From JANRLJ01 sp033762735 (GTDB lineage Bacteria > Chloroflexota > Anaerolineae > Aggregatilineales > Phototrophicaceae), in NCBI GenBank assembly GCA_033762735.1, contig JANRLJ010000007.1:15876-79875 (forward strand): 64,000 nt of DNA. Reading direction: 5' to 3'. Position numbers and translations under genes: made by a program. Numbering within the stretch: position 1 is the stretch's first letter; every line of letters starts with the position of its first letter. This document shows, in pieces, positions 16,424 to 25,159 of this stretch. The notes below the pieces were generated by a model that saw nothing but the letters and a program-made list of their open reading frames with translations, was not told the origin of the DNA and did not search any database.

Positions 16424-16897
16424 TTAAGCAAGCGCCTGAATGGACTGGGCGGCGTGAATAAGTTCCTGCATCTTCGGCCAGACGCGCTCATCGGTCATGA
16501 CCCATTTCTGGCGCAGCACAAAATTGCGGTCGATCAGCAGCAGACCCGGCTGGCGATCCATGTGATACAGCGAGTGCACACAGCCATCGGCGTCAGCCAG
16601 AACAGGGAATGGCACAGGCATCGGGCTGCTCATCTGGAAACCATAGAGCGTGTGCGGCTGGTCGCGCACCAGCAGGGCGACGGGCGTGCCCATCATGGAG
16701 AACTTGTGCACCTGGTTTTGCAGCCACAGAATGCGGCGGACGCTGGTCGGCTGCCAGACATCTCCGATAAAACCGAGCATCAGGCCGACACCGCCCATCA
16801 GATCGTTCAGGCTGTGACCGACTTTGCGATGATCGGGCAGACAGAAATTAGGGAGTTGAGTGCCCAGTGCCGGGCCAGCGGCTTTCATTGTGAACAT
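16424..16897 (-). CDS. Redoxin (AhpC/TSA-like) domain protein without active-site cysteine
   Basis: Protein of 157 aa with a thioredoxin-like fold of the AhpC/TSA kind: GTQLPNFCLPDHRKVGHSLNDL, GLMLGFIGDVWQPTSVRRI, VALLVRDQPHTLYGF, PFPVLADADGCVHSLY and RQPGLLLIDRNFVLRQKW. Where a peroxiredoxin has its peroxidatic Cys (PxxxTxxC) this protein reads DVWQPTSVRRI, so neither a peroxidatic Cys nor a CxxC pair is present. The only cysteines, C19 and one near residue 106, are elsewhere. It may be a non-catalytic or redox-sensing relative. ATG 16897 has GGA nine nt upstream. It is monocistronic with its own terminator. Confidence 0.75.
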   Translation of the reverse strand: MFTMKAAGPALGTQLPNFCLPDHRKVGHSLNDLMGGVGLMLGFIGDVWQPTSVRRILWLQNQVHKFSMMGTPVALLVRDQPHTLYGFQMSSPMPVPFPVLADADGCVHSLYHMDRQPGLLLIDRNFVLRQKWVMTDERVWPKMQELIHAAQSIQALA

Positions 16898-17242
16898 GAT
16901 TGTGCTTCCGTAATCCCGTTTGCGTCTATAAATTTATTCTATATTTATACTTGATGGATTGTCAACACATCGAATATTCATTCTTTGCTAATTGTGCGCT
17001 GAACTAAGCAGATTTTACGTTTTTAGAAAGATGAGGTCGGCGTGGCTATGGGTAGTTTGCTCTATTTTAGGGTAACATGGTAAGGTCTTCAGCCGTAAAC
17101 AGGAGAACAGACTGGCTTAACTTAATATAGCCAAGTGTGCTATGGTGTGCTCATTACGAGTACCTATTCAGTGGGCGAATTTGCAAAAGTTGGCTCTACG
17201 GCCTACGCTATGATTGTAAAGCATTCAAGAAAGCGTTAGCAG
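16898..17242. other. Intergenic region between the redoxin-like gene and tnpB
   Basis: 345 bp, A+T-richer than its surroundings. It must hold the promoter of the minus-strand redoxin gene and the left end of the TnpB element, but no clear terminal repeat, hairpin or -35/-10 pair could be fixed by eye. No coding potential is seen. Confidence 0.5.
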
Positions 17243-18349
17243 ATGATCCGCAGTCACCGTATTCGGCTAAACCCCACGCCTGAGCAAGCAGAATATTTCG
17301 TTCGTGCTGCTGGGACGCGCCGCTTCGTGTTCAATTGGGGACTGGCGGAGTGGAAACGGCAGTACGAAGCGGGTGAAAAGCCGTCCGCGCTGGCGCTGAA
17401 GAAGCAGTTCAACGCCATCAAAGGGGAGCAGTTCCCCTGGGTGTATGAGGTGACGAAGTGCGCGGTGGAAGGCGCATTCATGGACCTGGCGACAGCCTTC
17501 AAGAATTTCTTTGAAGGGCGCAAGCTGGGTCGGAAGGTAGGCTATCCCAAGTTCAAGACCAAAAAGCGCAGCCGGGAGGGGTTCTACGTCGCCAACGATA
17601 AGTTTGATGTGTCGGGTCACTGGATCAAGCTGCCGCACATCGGCCTGGTTAATATGGCCGAAAAGCTGCGCTTTCAAGGCAAAATTTTATCAGCGAGGAT
17701 CACCTGCACAGTGGATTGGTGGTTCGTGAGTATCGCGGTGGAGATACCCGATGTGCATCAGCAGCAGTTGCCGGGCAAGATTGGGATCGACTTAGGCTTG
17801 AATCACCTCGCGACGTTGAGCGATGGCAGCGAGCTTGAAAACCAAAAGCCGCTGCGCTCGCTGCTGTCGCAGGTCAAACGTCTAAGCCGTTCCCTGAGCC
17901 GCAAACAAAAAGGTAGCAAGAACCGCGAGAAAGCACGGCGCAAGCTGGCACGACTCCACTATCGAATTACCTGTATCCGCGACGACCTGCTGCACAAGGT
18001 CACCACGCACATCGCGCAAACCTACGGCTTTGTAGCGGTCGAAAGTTTACACGTCAAGGGTATGATGCAGAACCACGCCCTGGCACAAGCGTTGGGCGAT
18101 GCCGCGTTTGGGCGGTTCACCGAACTGCTGGCGACGAAGGTGTCAACGGCACAGGGTAAGGTAGTACAGGTTGGGCGGTTCTACCCGTCGAGTAAAACCT
18201 GCTCCTGCTGCGGGCATGTTAAAGCGGACTTGTCTCTGTCTGAGCGCGTGTTTGTCTGCCCTGCCTGCGGCTTCACGCTTGACCGCGATCATAACGCCGC
18301 GATCAACATTCTCCACGAAGCACTGCGACTGAGTGCCAGCAGTCAGTAA
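17243..18349 (+). CDS. tnpB: RNA-guided endonuclease TnpB (OrfB)
   Basis: Protein of 368 aa, normal TnpB length and apparently intact. The N-terminal OrfB helix-turn-helix region begins IRSHRIRLNPTPEQAEYFVR. The RuvC-like nuclease residues are D183 (GIDLGLNHLATLSDG), E267 (FVAVESLHVKGM) and the D347-R-D349 motif (LDRDHNAAINIL). A zinc ribbon is formed by C320/C323 and C339/C342. TnpB proteins cut DNA guided by an omega-RNA made from the 3' end of their own gene and help retain the element. All catalytic positions are present, so the nuclease may be active. A solitary copy without tnpA is common. Confidence 0.93.
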   Translation: MIRSHRIRLNPTPEQAEYFVRAAGTRRFVFNWGLAEWKRQYEAGEKPSALALKKQFNAIKGEQFPWVYEVTKCAVEGAFMDLATAFKNFFEGRKLGRKVGYPKFKTKKRSREGFYVANDKFDVSGHWIKLPHIGLVNMAEKLRFQGKILSARITCTVDWWFVSIAVEIPDVHQQQLPGKIGIDLGLNHLATLSDGSELENQKPLRSLLSQVKRLSRSLSRKQKGSKNREKARRKLARLHYRITCIRDDLLHKVTTHIAQTYGFVAVESLHVKGMMQNHALAQALGDAAFGRFTELLATKVSTAQGKVVQVGRFYPSSKTCSCCGHVKADLSLSERVFVCPACGFTLDRDHNAAINILHEALRLSASSQ

Positions 18350-18465
18350 CACGACTGGCAGTGTCCTCGGTACTGGCTAGGACGGGACACAAAACTCGCC
18401 TGTGGACGGGGCGTAAGACCAAGACCTTTCGAGGTGGCGGCTGACCCGGATGAAGCAGGAACAAT
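18250..18465 (+). ncRNA. Probable omega-RNA (reRNA) of TnpB
   Basis: The last 100 nt of tnpB and the 115 nt after it can fold into several stems: GTCCT/AGGAC and GTGTCC/GGACAC around 18360-18390, and ACCT-TTCG-AGGT with a UUCG loop at 18424-18435. The position and the TGAAGCAGGAAC end at about 18451-18462 fit the scaffold of a TnpB guide RNA. The guide would then be copied from the DNA beginning about 18465. This is inferred from family behaviour; the exact ends are uncertain. Confidence 0.5.
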
Positions 18466-18507
18466 CTGGATGTGTACATTTGTCCACAAGAAAGGTAGCA
18501 GACTCGA

Positions 18508-19632
18508 ATGTCCAAAAAACTCACTTATGCTGTTATTCTGCTTTTGACGCTGGTGCTGTTCGCTTTGGGGATGAGCATCAGCCTGGCACAGACGGCCACG
18601 CCCATCGCGCCAACCGTTGCCGGGCCATCGTCGAATATCAACGTCTTTCTGGTGATCTGTGACCGCCAGGCAGTGATGAACCTCACCGGAACGATGATTA
18701 CGGGCGAGGACGTGTACTATCAGGTCTTCAACGGCCCCAACGGCACCGGAACCGCGATTACCGGGCTGCGGCGAGTGCAGGTGGACGGCACGTTCGCTTT
18801 TAGCGAGGTCGCCACCTACAACGAAGGGCAGACCATCGCCGCCGGGGGCACAGGCAGCGCGACCGTCTCGATTGGGCGGGAGAGCAACCCCAGCAATACC
18901 AGCTTCACCACCACCGTCAATGACTTGCAGGATGGCTGTGCCCAGCCGCAGAATCCCGCCGCGACCAGCCAGGCTATCAGCGGTGGCACGACCGGAACTA
19001 CCGGGACGACGACCACAACGACCAGCGGCACGTTCACGCAGATTCGCTCACCCTTCGGTGGGTTCATCAACCCCGGCTATGTGCCGCCTGATGACCCGAT
19101 TGTGGTGATTGGCGCACGTCCTGAAGGGGTGCTGCCGCGCCAGCAGACACCCGGTATCATCTTTGCTGAGTGCAACCAGTATCCACAGGCGCTCCCTGGC
19201 ATCGTCTACGATACCGACGATGTCATTCTGTTCTGGTCGTGGTTCGCCCGCACCCCTGAACTGGTGCAGGAGCATATCAATACGGTCACGTATGCCGTGC
19301 TGTACTACGACCGCATCGAACTGCCCAATATCACCGTGACTCCGATTCAGCAGATCGGCAGCAATTACTGGGTGTTCTACTATTCGCGCCTGGGCAACCT
19401 GCGACCGGGGCGCTATTTCTTCAACTTTAAAGCCCGCTGGAGCCGCGCAATCAGCGACGGTTACGATGAGTTCGGGCCGGGCACGGATAATCCCCTGGTG
19501 GAAGGCGGGTGTGGCTTCGAGATTTACCGCAATCTGGAGAACACCAGCGTCAGCTATAATCCCTGGCCGTATAACATCATCGGGAACCCGCCCCCGCCGA
19601 CTCCCACGCCTACGCGCACACCGACACCCTGA
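18508..19632 (+). CDS. Secreted protein with Pro/Thr-rich tail, function unknown
   Basis: Protein of 374 aa. A signal peptide is clear at residues 1-28 (KKLTYAVILLLTLVLFALGMSISLAQ). The mature chain has two beta-rich regions (about 40-145 and 190-350) joined by a Gly/Thr-rich linker (residues 155-175), and ends in a PTPTPTRTPTP tail. No cell-wall anchor or lipobox is seen. Several Cys (C51, about C145, C216) could form disulfides outside the cell. I recognise no enzyme motif. It sits directly behind the proposed right end of the TnpB element and 9 bp ahead of rsmG, so it may share a transcript with rsmG. Confidence 0.75.
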   Translation: MSKKLTYAVILLLTLVLFALGMSISLAQTATPIAPTVAGPSSNINVFLVICDRQAVMNLTGTMITGEDVYYQVFNGPNGTGTAITGLRRVQVDGTFAFSEVATYNEGQTIAAGGTGSATVSIGRESNPSNTSFTTTVNDLQDGCAQPQNPAATSQAISGGTTGTTGTTTTTTSGTFTQIRSPFGGFINPGYVPPDDPIVVIGARPEGVLPRQQTPGIIFAECNQYPQALPGIVYDTDDVILFWSWFARTPELVQEHINTVTYAVLYYDRIELPNITVTPIQQIGSNYWVFYYSRLGNLRPGRYFFNFKARWSRAISDGYDEFGPGTDNPLVEGGCGFEIYRNLENTSVSYNPWPYNIIGNPPPPTPTPTRTPTP

Positions 19633-19641
19633 CACTGCTGT

Positions 19642-20349
19642 ATGAGCATTGCAGCCGAAGCCGCTGATCTGTTCGGCATCACCCTTGATGCCCGGCAGGT
19701 CGCCCAGTTTGACCAATATACCCAGGCGCTCGTGGAGTGGAATGAACGGGTGAACCTGACCGCCATCCTCGAACCCGATGCGGTGCGGGTGCGCCATTAC
19801 CTCGACTCGCTCTCGATTGTGAAAGGCACACCCATAAAAGCGGGGATGCGGCTGATTGACGTGGGCACGGGAGCGGGCTTTCCCGGTCTGCCGCTGGCGA
19901 TTGCCTTCCCTGAGGTTCATGTCACGCTGATGGAAGCTACCGGCAAAAAAGTGGCCTTCCTCGATCATGTGATTCAAACGCTCAGTTTGCAGAATGCCCG
20001 CACGTTAAATGCCCGCGCTGAGGAAGCCGGGCATATCTCGCACCATCGTGCCCGCTATGATGCGGTGCTGGCACGGGCGGTGGCGCGCCTGCCTGCGCTG
20101 CTGGAATATCTGCTGCCGCTGGCGAAGGTGGGCGGGCGCTGCATCGCGATGAAAGGCACGACTGCCGAAGAAGAAACCGCCGACAGCAAAAATGCGCTGC
20201 AAATCCTGGGTGGGCGGCTGGTGAAAATTGAAGCCGTACAGCTTCCAGATGTCCCAGAGGCGCATTATCTGGTGGTGGTAGAAAAGACGGAAGCCACCCC
20301 GGCACCCTATCCGCGCAAGCCGGGTATGCCGACCAAAAAACCGCTGTAG
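19642..20349 (+). CDS. rsmG: 16S rRNA (guanine-N7) methyltransferase RsmG
   Basis: Protein of 235 aa that methylates N7 of G527 in 16S rRNA. The SAM-binding motif I is LIDVGTGAGFPGLPLAIAFP at residues about 70-89, preceded by the family signature WNERVNLTAI and RHYLDSLS. Later come LMEATGKKVAFLDHV and the ARAVARLPALLEYLLPL segment. The length is slightly above the E. coli protein (207 aa) because of a basic/proline tail (YPRKPGMPTKK). ATG 19642 follows the previous stop by 9 bp. In many genomes rsmG sits next to mnmG or parAB; here it does not. Confidence 0.93.
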   Translation: MSIAAEAADLFGITLDARQVAQFDQYTQALVEWNERVNLTAILEPDAVRVRHYLDSLSIVKGTPIKAGMRLIDVGTGAGFPGLPLAIAFPEVHVTLMEATGKKVAFLDHVIQTLSLQNARTLNARAEEAGHISHHRARYDAVLARAVARLPALLEYLLPLAKVGGRCIAMKGTTAEEETADSKNALQILGGRLVKIEAVQLPDVPEAHYLVVVEKTEATPAPYPRKPGMPTKKPL

Positions 20350-20386
20350 CAGTTCAGCGCAATCCAGACATCAGAAGGATGGAATC

Positions 20387-21349
20387 ATGCGAGTCCTGAC
20401 GGCGCACGACATCAAATTTACCCTGACCATGCGTGACGCGATTGAGGCCGTCAGGGCGGGTTTTATCGCGCTCTCGAAAGACCGGGTGGAAATGCCCGTT
20501 CGGACAGCGCTGAGTGTGCCCGGCGGTGTCACGCTGACGATGCCAGCCTACGTTTACGACGAGATGGTGAGTGTGGTGAAGATCGTTTCTGTCTCTGCCG
20601 GGAATGCGGCGCGTGGACTGCCTGTTGTCATTGGTACGGTGCTGGTGGTTGATGCACAGACGGGCGTCCCGCGAGCGCTGCTGGATGGAACGATGCTCAC
20701 CGCGATACGCACCGGGGCAGGCTCCGGTCTGGCGACGGATCTGCTGGCGAAGCCGGACGCGAAAGTGCTGGCCGTGATTGGTGCGGGGGCGCAGGCACGA
20801 ACGCAGATCGAAGCCGTGTGTACGGTGCGCGAGATCGAACAGGTGCGCATCTACAGCCCACGCACAGCAGCAGCGCTGGCGGTCGAGATCAGCGGACTGT
20901 ACGATTTTGAAGTGATCGCGGTGCCGGATGCGGAAGCGGCCTTAGAGGGTGCGGATGTCGTGGTGGCGGCCACCAACAGCGCAAGCCCGGTCTTCATGGC
21001 CGATCATATCGCGCCCGGTGTGCATATCAACGGTGTGGGTTCCTTCCGGCATGATATGGAAGAAATCCCGGTGGAACTGGTCGCCAGGGCAAAAATCATC
21101 ATAGACCACCGGGAAAGCGCCTGGGCAGAGGCAGGCGAACTCATCAAAGCGCTGGAACTGGGCCTGATTCGTGCGGATGATGTGGTCGAGATTGGCGAGG
21201 TGGCGGCGGAACTCAAACCGGGGCGCACCTCACCGGAACAGATCACCTTCTTTAAGTCGGTTGGCAGCGCGGTTCAGGATGCGATGACGGCGGCGCGGGT
21301 CGTGGCGCTGGCGGAGGAACGCAATCTGGGTCAGATCATTTCGTTGTGA
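20387..21349 (+). CDS. Ornithine cyclodeaminase/mu-crystallin family protein
   Basis: Protein of 320 aa with the family layout: an N-terminal dimerisation part (AHDIKFTLTMRDAIEAVRAGF, VEMPVRTALSVPGG) and a Rossmann NAD(P)-binding part with VIGAGAQARTQIEAVC near residues 127-142, YSPRTAAALAVEIS, DVVVAATNSASPVF and HINGVGSFRHDMEEIP. The lysine and arginine that hold the amino acid in ornithine cyclodeaminase cannot be assigned with certainty, so it could equally be an alanine dehydrogenase or an imine reductase of this family. GGA lies about 7 nt before ATG 20387. It ends 3 bp before the end of the convergent lipoprotein gene. Confidence 0.88.
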   Translation: MRVLTAHDIKFTLTMRDAIEAVRAGFIALSKDRVEMPVRTALSVPGGVTLTMPAYVYDEMVSVVKIVSVSAGNAARGLPVVIGTVLVVDAQTGVPRALLDGTMLTAIRTGAGSGLATDLLAKPDAKVLAVIGAGAQARTQIEAVCTVREIEQVRIYSPRTAAALAVEISGLYDFEVIAVPDAEAALEGADVVVAATNSASPVFMADHIAPGVHINGVGSFRHDMEEIPVELVARAKIIIDHRESAWAEAGELIKALELGLIRADDVVEIGEVAAELKPGRTSPEQITFFKSVGSAVQDAMTAARVVALAEERNLGQIISL

Positions 21350-21352
21350 CCG

Positions 21353-21856
21353 TCAGGCCTCGCCGTTCACGATCAGGTTGCTGTATTCCCCTGTCACGGG
21401 GTTATAGAGGAGGCGGAAGAAGCAGTCCCCGCCGTCCATCACCAGCACGTATTGTTCCTGCCAGTTCATCTCGTCGGACGTGTTGCAGAAGTAGTTGGCG
21501 AAGATCAGCCGTTCGCCCTCGAACACCAGCCCAAAATACTGACGGCCATACGCAGGCAGGCGCTCCCACACCCCATACCCCCACATCCCGTCGCGCAGTT
21601 GGCTTTGCAGGTAATTGCTCAATCCCGCTTCCAAAGCAGCCACTTCTGTCGGTGATGGTGTCCAGTAGGCTTCCGGGTCTTCGTTGAATTCATAGCCCAA
21701 ACCCTGCTCGGCGGCGTTCTCGCCTGTGAAAATGACGGCGAAGTTCCGCCCCTCGACCAGAACATTTTCATCGGCCTGCGGTGCTTCGAGCATCAGGTCA
21801 ATCACACCACAGCCGCTGCACAGCAGCGCCAGCGTGAGCATCAACAACTGTTTCAT
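21353..21856 (-). CDS. Small lipoprotein, function unknown
   Basis: Protein of 167 aa. A lipoprotein signal is present: MKQLLMLTLALLCSGC with the lipobox Cys at residue 16. The mature part is acidic and aromatic (GRQYFGLVFEGERLIFANYFC, YVLVMDGGDCFFRLLYNPVTGEY) and has two further Cys. I do not recognise a domain. ATG 21856 is chosen because AAAGG precedes it by seven nt; extending upstream would put the signal peptide in the interior. The next gene upstream, also minus strand and exported, starts 1.5 kb away and ends 73 bp before this start, so they may be co-transcribed. Confidence 0.75.
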   Translation of the reverse strand: MKQLLMLTLALLCSGCGVIDLMLEAPQADENVLVEGRNFAVIFTGENAAEQGLGYEFNEDPEAYWTPSPTEVAALEAGLSNYLQSQLRDGMWGYGVWERLPAYGRQYFGLVFEGERLIFANYFCNTSDEMNWQEQYVLVMDGGDCFFRLLYNPVTGEYSNLIVNGEA

Positions 21857-21928
21857 CGTACAACCTTTCGGGTTCGTCCACACTTCACAGGGAAAGGACG
21901 CCGAACCCGGTTGCAATGTTCCCTGTCC

Positions 21929-23347
21929 CTATTCCACGCTCGGCAGCGCGTCGCAGTCGCCTTCCTCGCGCACGAAATCCGCCCGAATCCACCGTCCTAC
22001 TCCGGACGGCTCCCCGGCGAACAGCGCCAGTGGCGCCCCCGGCACCAGCCGCCACCAGTTGATGCCCTCACCCAGGCGCTCGAACTGGGCATCGGCGGCA
22101 ATCGGCACATTGGCGGGCATATACCCCACTGCTTTACTGCTGAGCAGTGGTTCGTCACGCACATTCGTATCAGCAAAGGCCGTCAGCACACACACGACCG
22201 AAGGCGTTGCGGCGGTTGTGGTCGGCACGACTGTCGTATCGGGTGCAGTAGGGGTGGCAGCCTGTGCCGTTCCAGTCGGGGCGGGGGATGCCACCATAAT
22301 CTGCGAGATGGGGCGGGCATCTACCCCGATGCCCAGGGAACCAATCAGTGCATCCAGTGACGCCAGCGACGGCACGAACGAGTTCTGAGGTGCGTTGGTC
22401 AGCATCGCGTCCATCGCATCCAGATAGGAGTCGTAATCCTCCACCAGCGTATCCAGGTCAAAGCGGGGATTGTCCAGCAAATCCTGCCCCGGCAGCAAAT
22501 CCGACAGCAGCGGGAACACCGCTTCCACATAATACTGACGGTCGTCCGTCAGCCCGGTGAAAACATAGTAGATGTCCTCGTCCAGCACCGGGAGAATACT
22601 CGATGTGCTGTGCTCAAGGTAGCGCACGCCCGAACCGTTGGCGAAGTCAACATAAGCCGCCTGCGTAAAAAAGATGAAATCCCCATCGATATCGGCCTGA
22701 TTGACAGGCAGTGGATTTTCCGGCCGTGCTTCCAGCAGGGCACCGAGGGTGCGCAGGCTGCCACCGCGTTGTTCGCTGTAGGCTTCCGCCGAGAACACGC
22801 GCAGTGAAGCGGGCAGCATTTCACCCGCGATATAGCCCTCGAAGGTAAAGGCAATGTGTTCGGGATTTGGTATGGTATCGCCAGCTTCTACCGTTTCACC
22901 GGAGGCAGACAGGGCAATTTCGCCGGGCAGGAAAAAGCTCACGTTTTCATGGGCGATCAGGTCAAACGAGGGCGCGGGTGGTGTACGGGTGGGAATGGAA
23001 AACAGGGATTCGCCAATCGGCTCCAGCCAGTATTCGCCCTCACCGCTTTCTGCTGACCAGCCGAGCAATCCGCCGAATTCGATGTACCACCACGCGAAAT
23101 CCTCGCCGCAGCTTGGGCCGCTGCGCACGGTAAAGGTCGCATTCGGCGGCATTTCGGTAATCGTCTCGCTTTCGGTGGAAGGGGATTGGCGCAGACGGTG
23201 CGGCTGTTCACGCGCGACCCGTCCCTGTTCGCCCACCACCAGTCGGGAAGCAGGTGCGCCGGGGCAGATCGCGAGGTTCTGTCCCTGACTGGCGACTGTC
23301 AGTGTGATGATGAAAAAGCAGACCAGCGCGAGTGTTGCAAAGCGCAT
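21929..23347 (-). CDS. Secreted protein with N-terminal SH3-like repeat, function unknown
   Basis: Protein of 472 aa. Residues 1-23 are a signal peptide (RFATLALVCFFIITLTVASQGQ). Residues 30-110 form a bacterial SH3-like module: LRQSPSTESETITEMPPNATFTV, CGEDFAWWYIEFGGLLGW and EGEYWLEP. A middle region of about 230 residues is unassigned. A second SH3-like stretch appears near the end (ADTNVRDEPLLSSKAVGYMPANV, INWWRLV, VGRWIRADFV), after an Ala/Thr/Pro-rich linker. ATG 23347 has GAGGA eight nt upstream. A minus-strand TATAAT at 23398-23403 would serve as promoter. SH3 modules of this kind usually bind cell-surface polymers. Confidence 0.78.
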   Translation of the reverse strand: MRFATLALVCFFIITLTVASQGQNLAICPGAPASRLVVGEQGRVAREQPHRLRQSPSTESETITEMPPNATFTVRSGPSCGEDFAWWYIEFGGLLGWSAESGEGEYWLEPIGESLFSIPTRTPPAPSFDLIAHENVSFFLPGEIALSASGETVEAGDTIPNPEHIAFTFEGYIAGEMLPASLRVFSAEAYSEQRGGSLRTLGALLEARPENPLPVNQADIDGDFIFFTQAAYVDFANGSGVRYLEHSTSSILPVLDEDIYYVFTGLTDDRQYYVEAVFPLLSDLLPGQDLLDNPRFDLDTLVEDYDSYLDAMDAMLTNAPQNSFVPSLASLDALIGSLGIGVDARPISQIMVASPAPTGTAQAATPTAPDTTVVPTTTAATPSVVCVLTAFADTNVRDEPLLSSKAVGYMPANVPIAADAQFERLGEGINWWRLVPGAPLALFAGEPSGVGRWIRADFVREEGDCDALPSVE

Positions 23348-23397
23348 TTGTTTATTCCTCAACCTCAAACCAAAACGGCGGCGACTCCGCCACCGTT

Positions 23398-23403
23398 ATT
23401 ATA
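23398..23403 (-). promoter_or_regulatory. -10 box of the SH3-protein gene
   Basis: A perfect TATAAT on the minus strand, about 50 bp before the ATG at 23347. No clear -35 box. Confidence 0.45.
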
Positions 23404-23461
23404 GCGCGATGTGCGTTTGCGGTTTGTACGCTTTGCTGCCAAATCGTGGGCAGATGATTGG

Positions 23462-24850
23462 TCAGTTTGCCGGAAGCGGCGCTGCCTGACCGTCCAATCC
23501 AGCAGCCAGATCATCGGATGCAGAGGGGACGACTGGCATTTCCCCGGTGGCGACGTAATCCGGCAGCAGGGTTTCCACCTGACGCACAGCAGGTACAAAG
23601 TAGAGCATGAGCGCAACCCCGGCGGCCAGCAGCCCCGCGCCCACATAGATCAGCCCCATGCCTGCGCCCGCTTCTGCGCCCACGAACGGCGCGACCAGCG
23701 ACCAGCCTGCCGTGCGGACAGCCGGTTCAGCCACGCGGTCCGCCAGCGGCCCGACAAGCAGCAGCGACACGGGCGACAGCAGCAGCGCGATCTGCCCCAT
23801 CAGCGCGAAGACGCGCCCCTGAAGATCGGGCGGCACCTTGCCCTGAAGGATGGACATCAGCGAGGCATTGACCATCGGCAGCGGCAGCATCATCAGGATG
23901 GCGAACAGCCCCAGCATGATCGCCGTTTGCCCAAAGCCTATACCCGCCAGGAACAGACCAGACAGGCCGATCCCGAAGATCACGTTATAGATACGGCGGT
24001 GTTTAAACTTCAGCATTCCAAACGTAACACCGCCTACAATCGCGCCCAGGTTCATCACACTCAGGATGATCCCAAACTGTGTTTCGCTGCCAGTACGCGC
24101 CAGCAGATAGGGTGTGCTGAGCGCCATCGCTGCCGTGAAAAGAAAATTGATGGCCGTTGCGCCCAGGATCAGGATGAGCAGGGCGTTGTTACGCACCAGA
24201 TATTGCACGCCCGCCATCATTTCCTTCCACAGCGACCCGCGCGAGGCTTCACCCGCAGAGGTGCGCGGCGGCTGCGGAATGTGCACGTAAAAGACCACGA
24301 CCATCGCGGCCACGAATGTCAGCAGATCAAGGATGATCGCGCCTTCCACGTTCACCAGCGCGTAGACCATTCCTGCCAGCGCCGGGGCGATGATGCCCGC
24401 CACCGGACCGGTAAGCTGCTGGATGGCGTTGGCGCGGTCGCGGTGGTCATCGGGGACGAGCAGCGTCACTGAAGCCTGGAAGGCAGGCCCCTGGAACACG
24501 GCGAAAATCGCGCCCATGAACGTGACCACATAAAGATGCCACAGTTCAAAGCTGTCGGTCGCAAAGCTGAAAAACAGCAGCAGCGTTCCGACGGCCTGGC
24601 CTGCGTCCCCAATAATCATCGCATAGCGGCGGTTCCAGCGGTCAGCCAAGACGCCCGACAAACCCGATGCGAGCACCTGCGGCAGCATCGCGAAAAACGA
24701 GACCAGCGCCAGCGGCGTGGCTTCGCCCGTCTGCTTAAAAATCCAGATGCCGATTGCCAGACCGCTGATGCGGCTGCCGATGAGCGAGAACGTCTGCGTC
24801 AGAATGAGGGTGTAGAACGTCCGCATGTTCATGGTGGACTGTTTGTTCAT
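23462..24850 (-). CDS. MFS efflux transporter (MefA/Tet-like)
   Basis: Protein of 462 aa with twelve predicted membrane helices. It has the MFS loop between helices 2 and 3 (SGVLADRWNRRYAMI) and the TGPVAGIIAPALAGMV segment of helix 5, as in macrolide-efflux (MefA) and TCR/Tet-type drug/proton antiporters. The C-terminal tail of 50 residues is hydrophilic. The drug or metabolite is unknown. ATG 24850 has AGGGA about 11 nt upstream. It ends 59 bp before the -10 of the SH3-protein gene and stands alone. No regulator gene is adjacent. Confidence 0.87.
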   Translation of the reverse strand: MNKQSTMNMRTFYTLILTQTFSLIGSRISGLAIGIWIFKQTGEATPLALVSFFAMLPQVLASGLSGVLADRWNRRYAMIIGDAGQAVGTLLLFFSFATDSFELWHLYVVTFMGAIFAVFQGPAFQASVTLLVPDDHRDRANAIQQLTGPVAGIIAPALAGMVYALVNVEGAIILDLLTFVAAMVVVFYVHIPQPPRTSAGEASRGSLWKEMMAGVQYLVRNNALLILILGATAINFLFTAAMALSTPYLLARTGSETQFGIILSVMNLGAIVGGVTFGMLKFKHRRIYNVIFGIGLSGLFLAGIGFGQTAIMLGLFAILMMLPLPMVNASLMSILQGKVPPDLQGRVFALMGQIALLLSPVSLLLVGPLADRVAEPAVRTAGWSLVAPFVGAEAGAGMGLIYVGAGLLAAGVALMLYFVPAVRQVETLLPDYVATGEMPVVPSASDDLAAGLDGQAAPLPAN

Positions 24851-24982
24851 AAAGTTGCTGTCCCTGACTTGTGTGTGTTGATCTAAGCCTTTGTACGCAG
24901 TACCTGACTCAAATGTTTTAAATTTCTTAAAAAGTCACATGACCTGCACGGAATTTTAGGACTCCTTTCAAAAATCGCTGTT

Positions 24983-25010
24983 GTACGGGCGCAGCGCGCT
25001 GCGCCCGTAC
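24983..25010. repeat. Palindromic intergenic element, family A copy 3
   Basis: A perfect 28-bp palindrome whose left half is GTACGGGCGCAGCG. It lies between divergent genes, unlike most other copies, which lie at 3' ends. Its right flank resembles that of copy 6 at 43501. Confidence 0.78.
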
Positions 25011-25082
25011 TGGAATTCTGAATTATGAAATAGCCTCTAGACTTTGGGCTGAGCGCACGGTTGAAAACAGCGGGTTCGGATT

Positions 25083-25110
25083 TTGAAACCGTTGGGCTTT
25101 CTGGCATAAT
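25083..25110 (+). promoter_or_regulatory. Promoter of the HhH-protein gene
   Basis: TTGAAA (25083-25088), 16 bp, CATAAT (25105-25110) with TG one base before the -10. It predicts a leader of about 40 nt. Confidence 0.55.
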
Positions 25111-25159
25111 ATCCGCTGGACTTATGGAACGTCCTAACGGCAAAAGGGGCATATACGAC

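Larger units (their letters stand above)
17243..18465 (+). mobile_element. Solitary TnpB element (IS200/IS605 or IS607-like)
   Basis: Element carrying tnpB only. No TnpA (Y1) or serine recombinase gene is next to it, so movement would need help in trans. The right end is proposed near 18465, after the structured 3' region ending in TGAAGCAGGAAC, a wording I recall from right ends of such elements. The left end is not resolved. Confidence 0.65.
24851..25159. other. Divergent intergenic region
   Basis: 309 bp between the MFS gene and the HhH-protein gene. It contains the family A palindrome copy 3, a conserved right flank (GAATTNTGAAATAGC, also seen after copy 6) and the plus-strand promoter at 25083-25110. 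No coding potential is seen. Confidence 0.6.

Noticed and set aside
23411..24472. Open frame of 353 codons on the plus strand
   Set aside because: Antisense of the MFS transporter gene; rich in His, Gln and Arg with no membrane helices or motifs.
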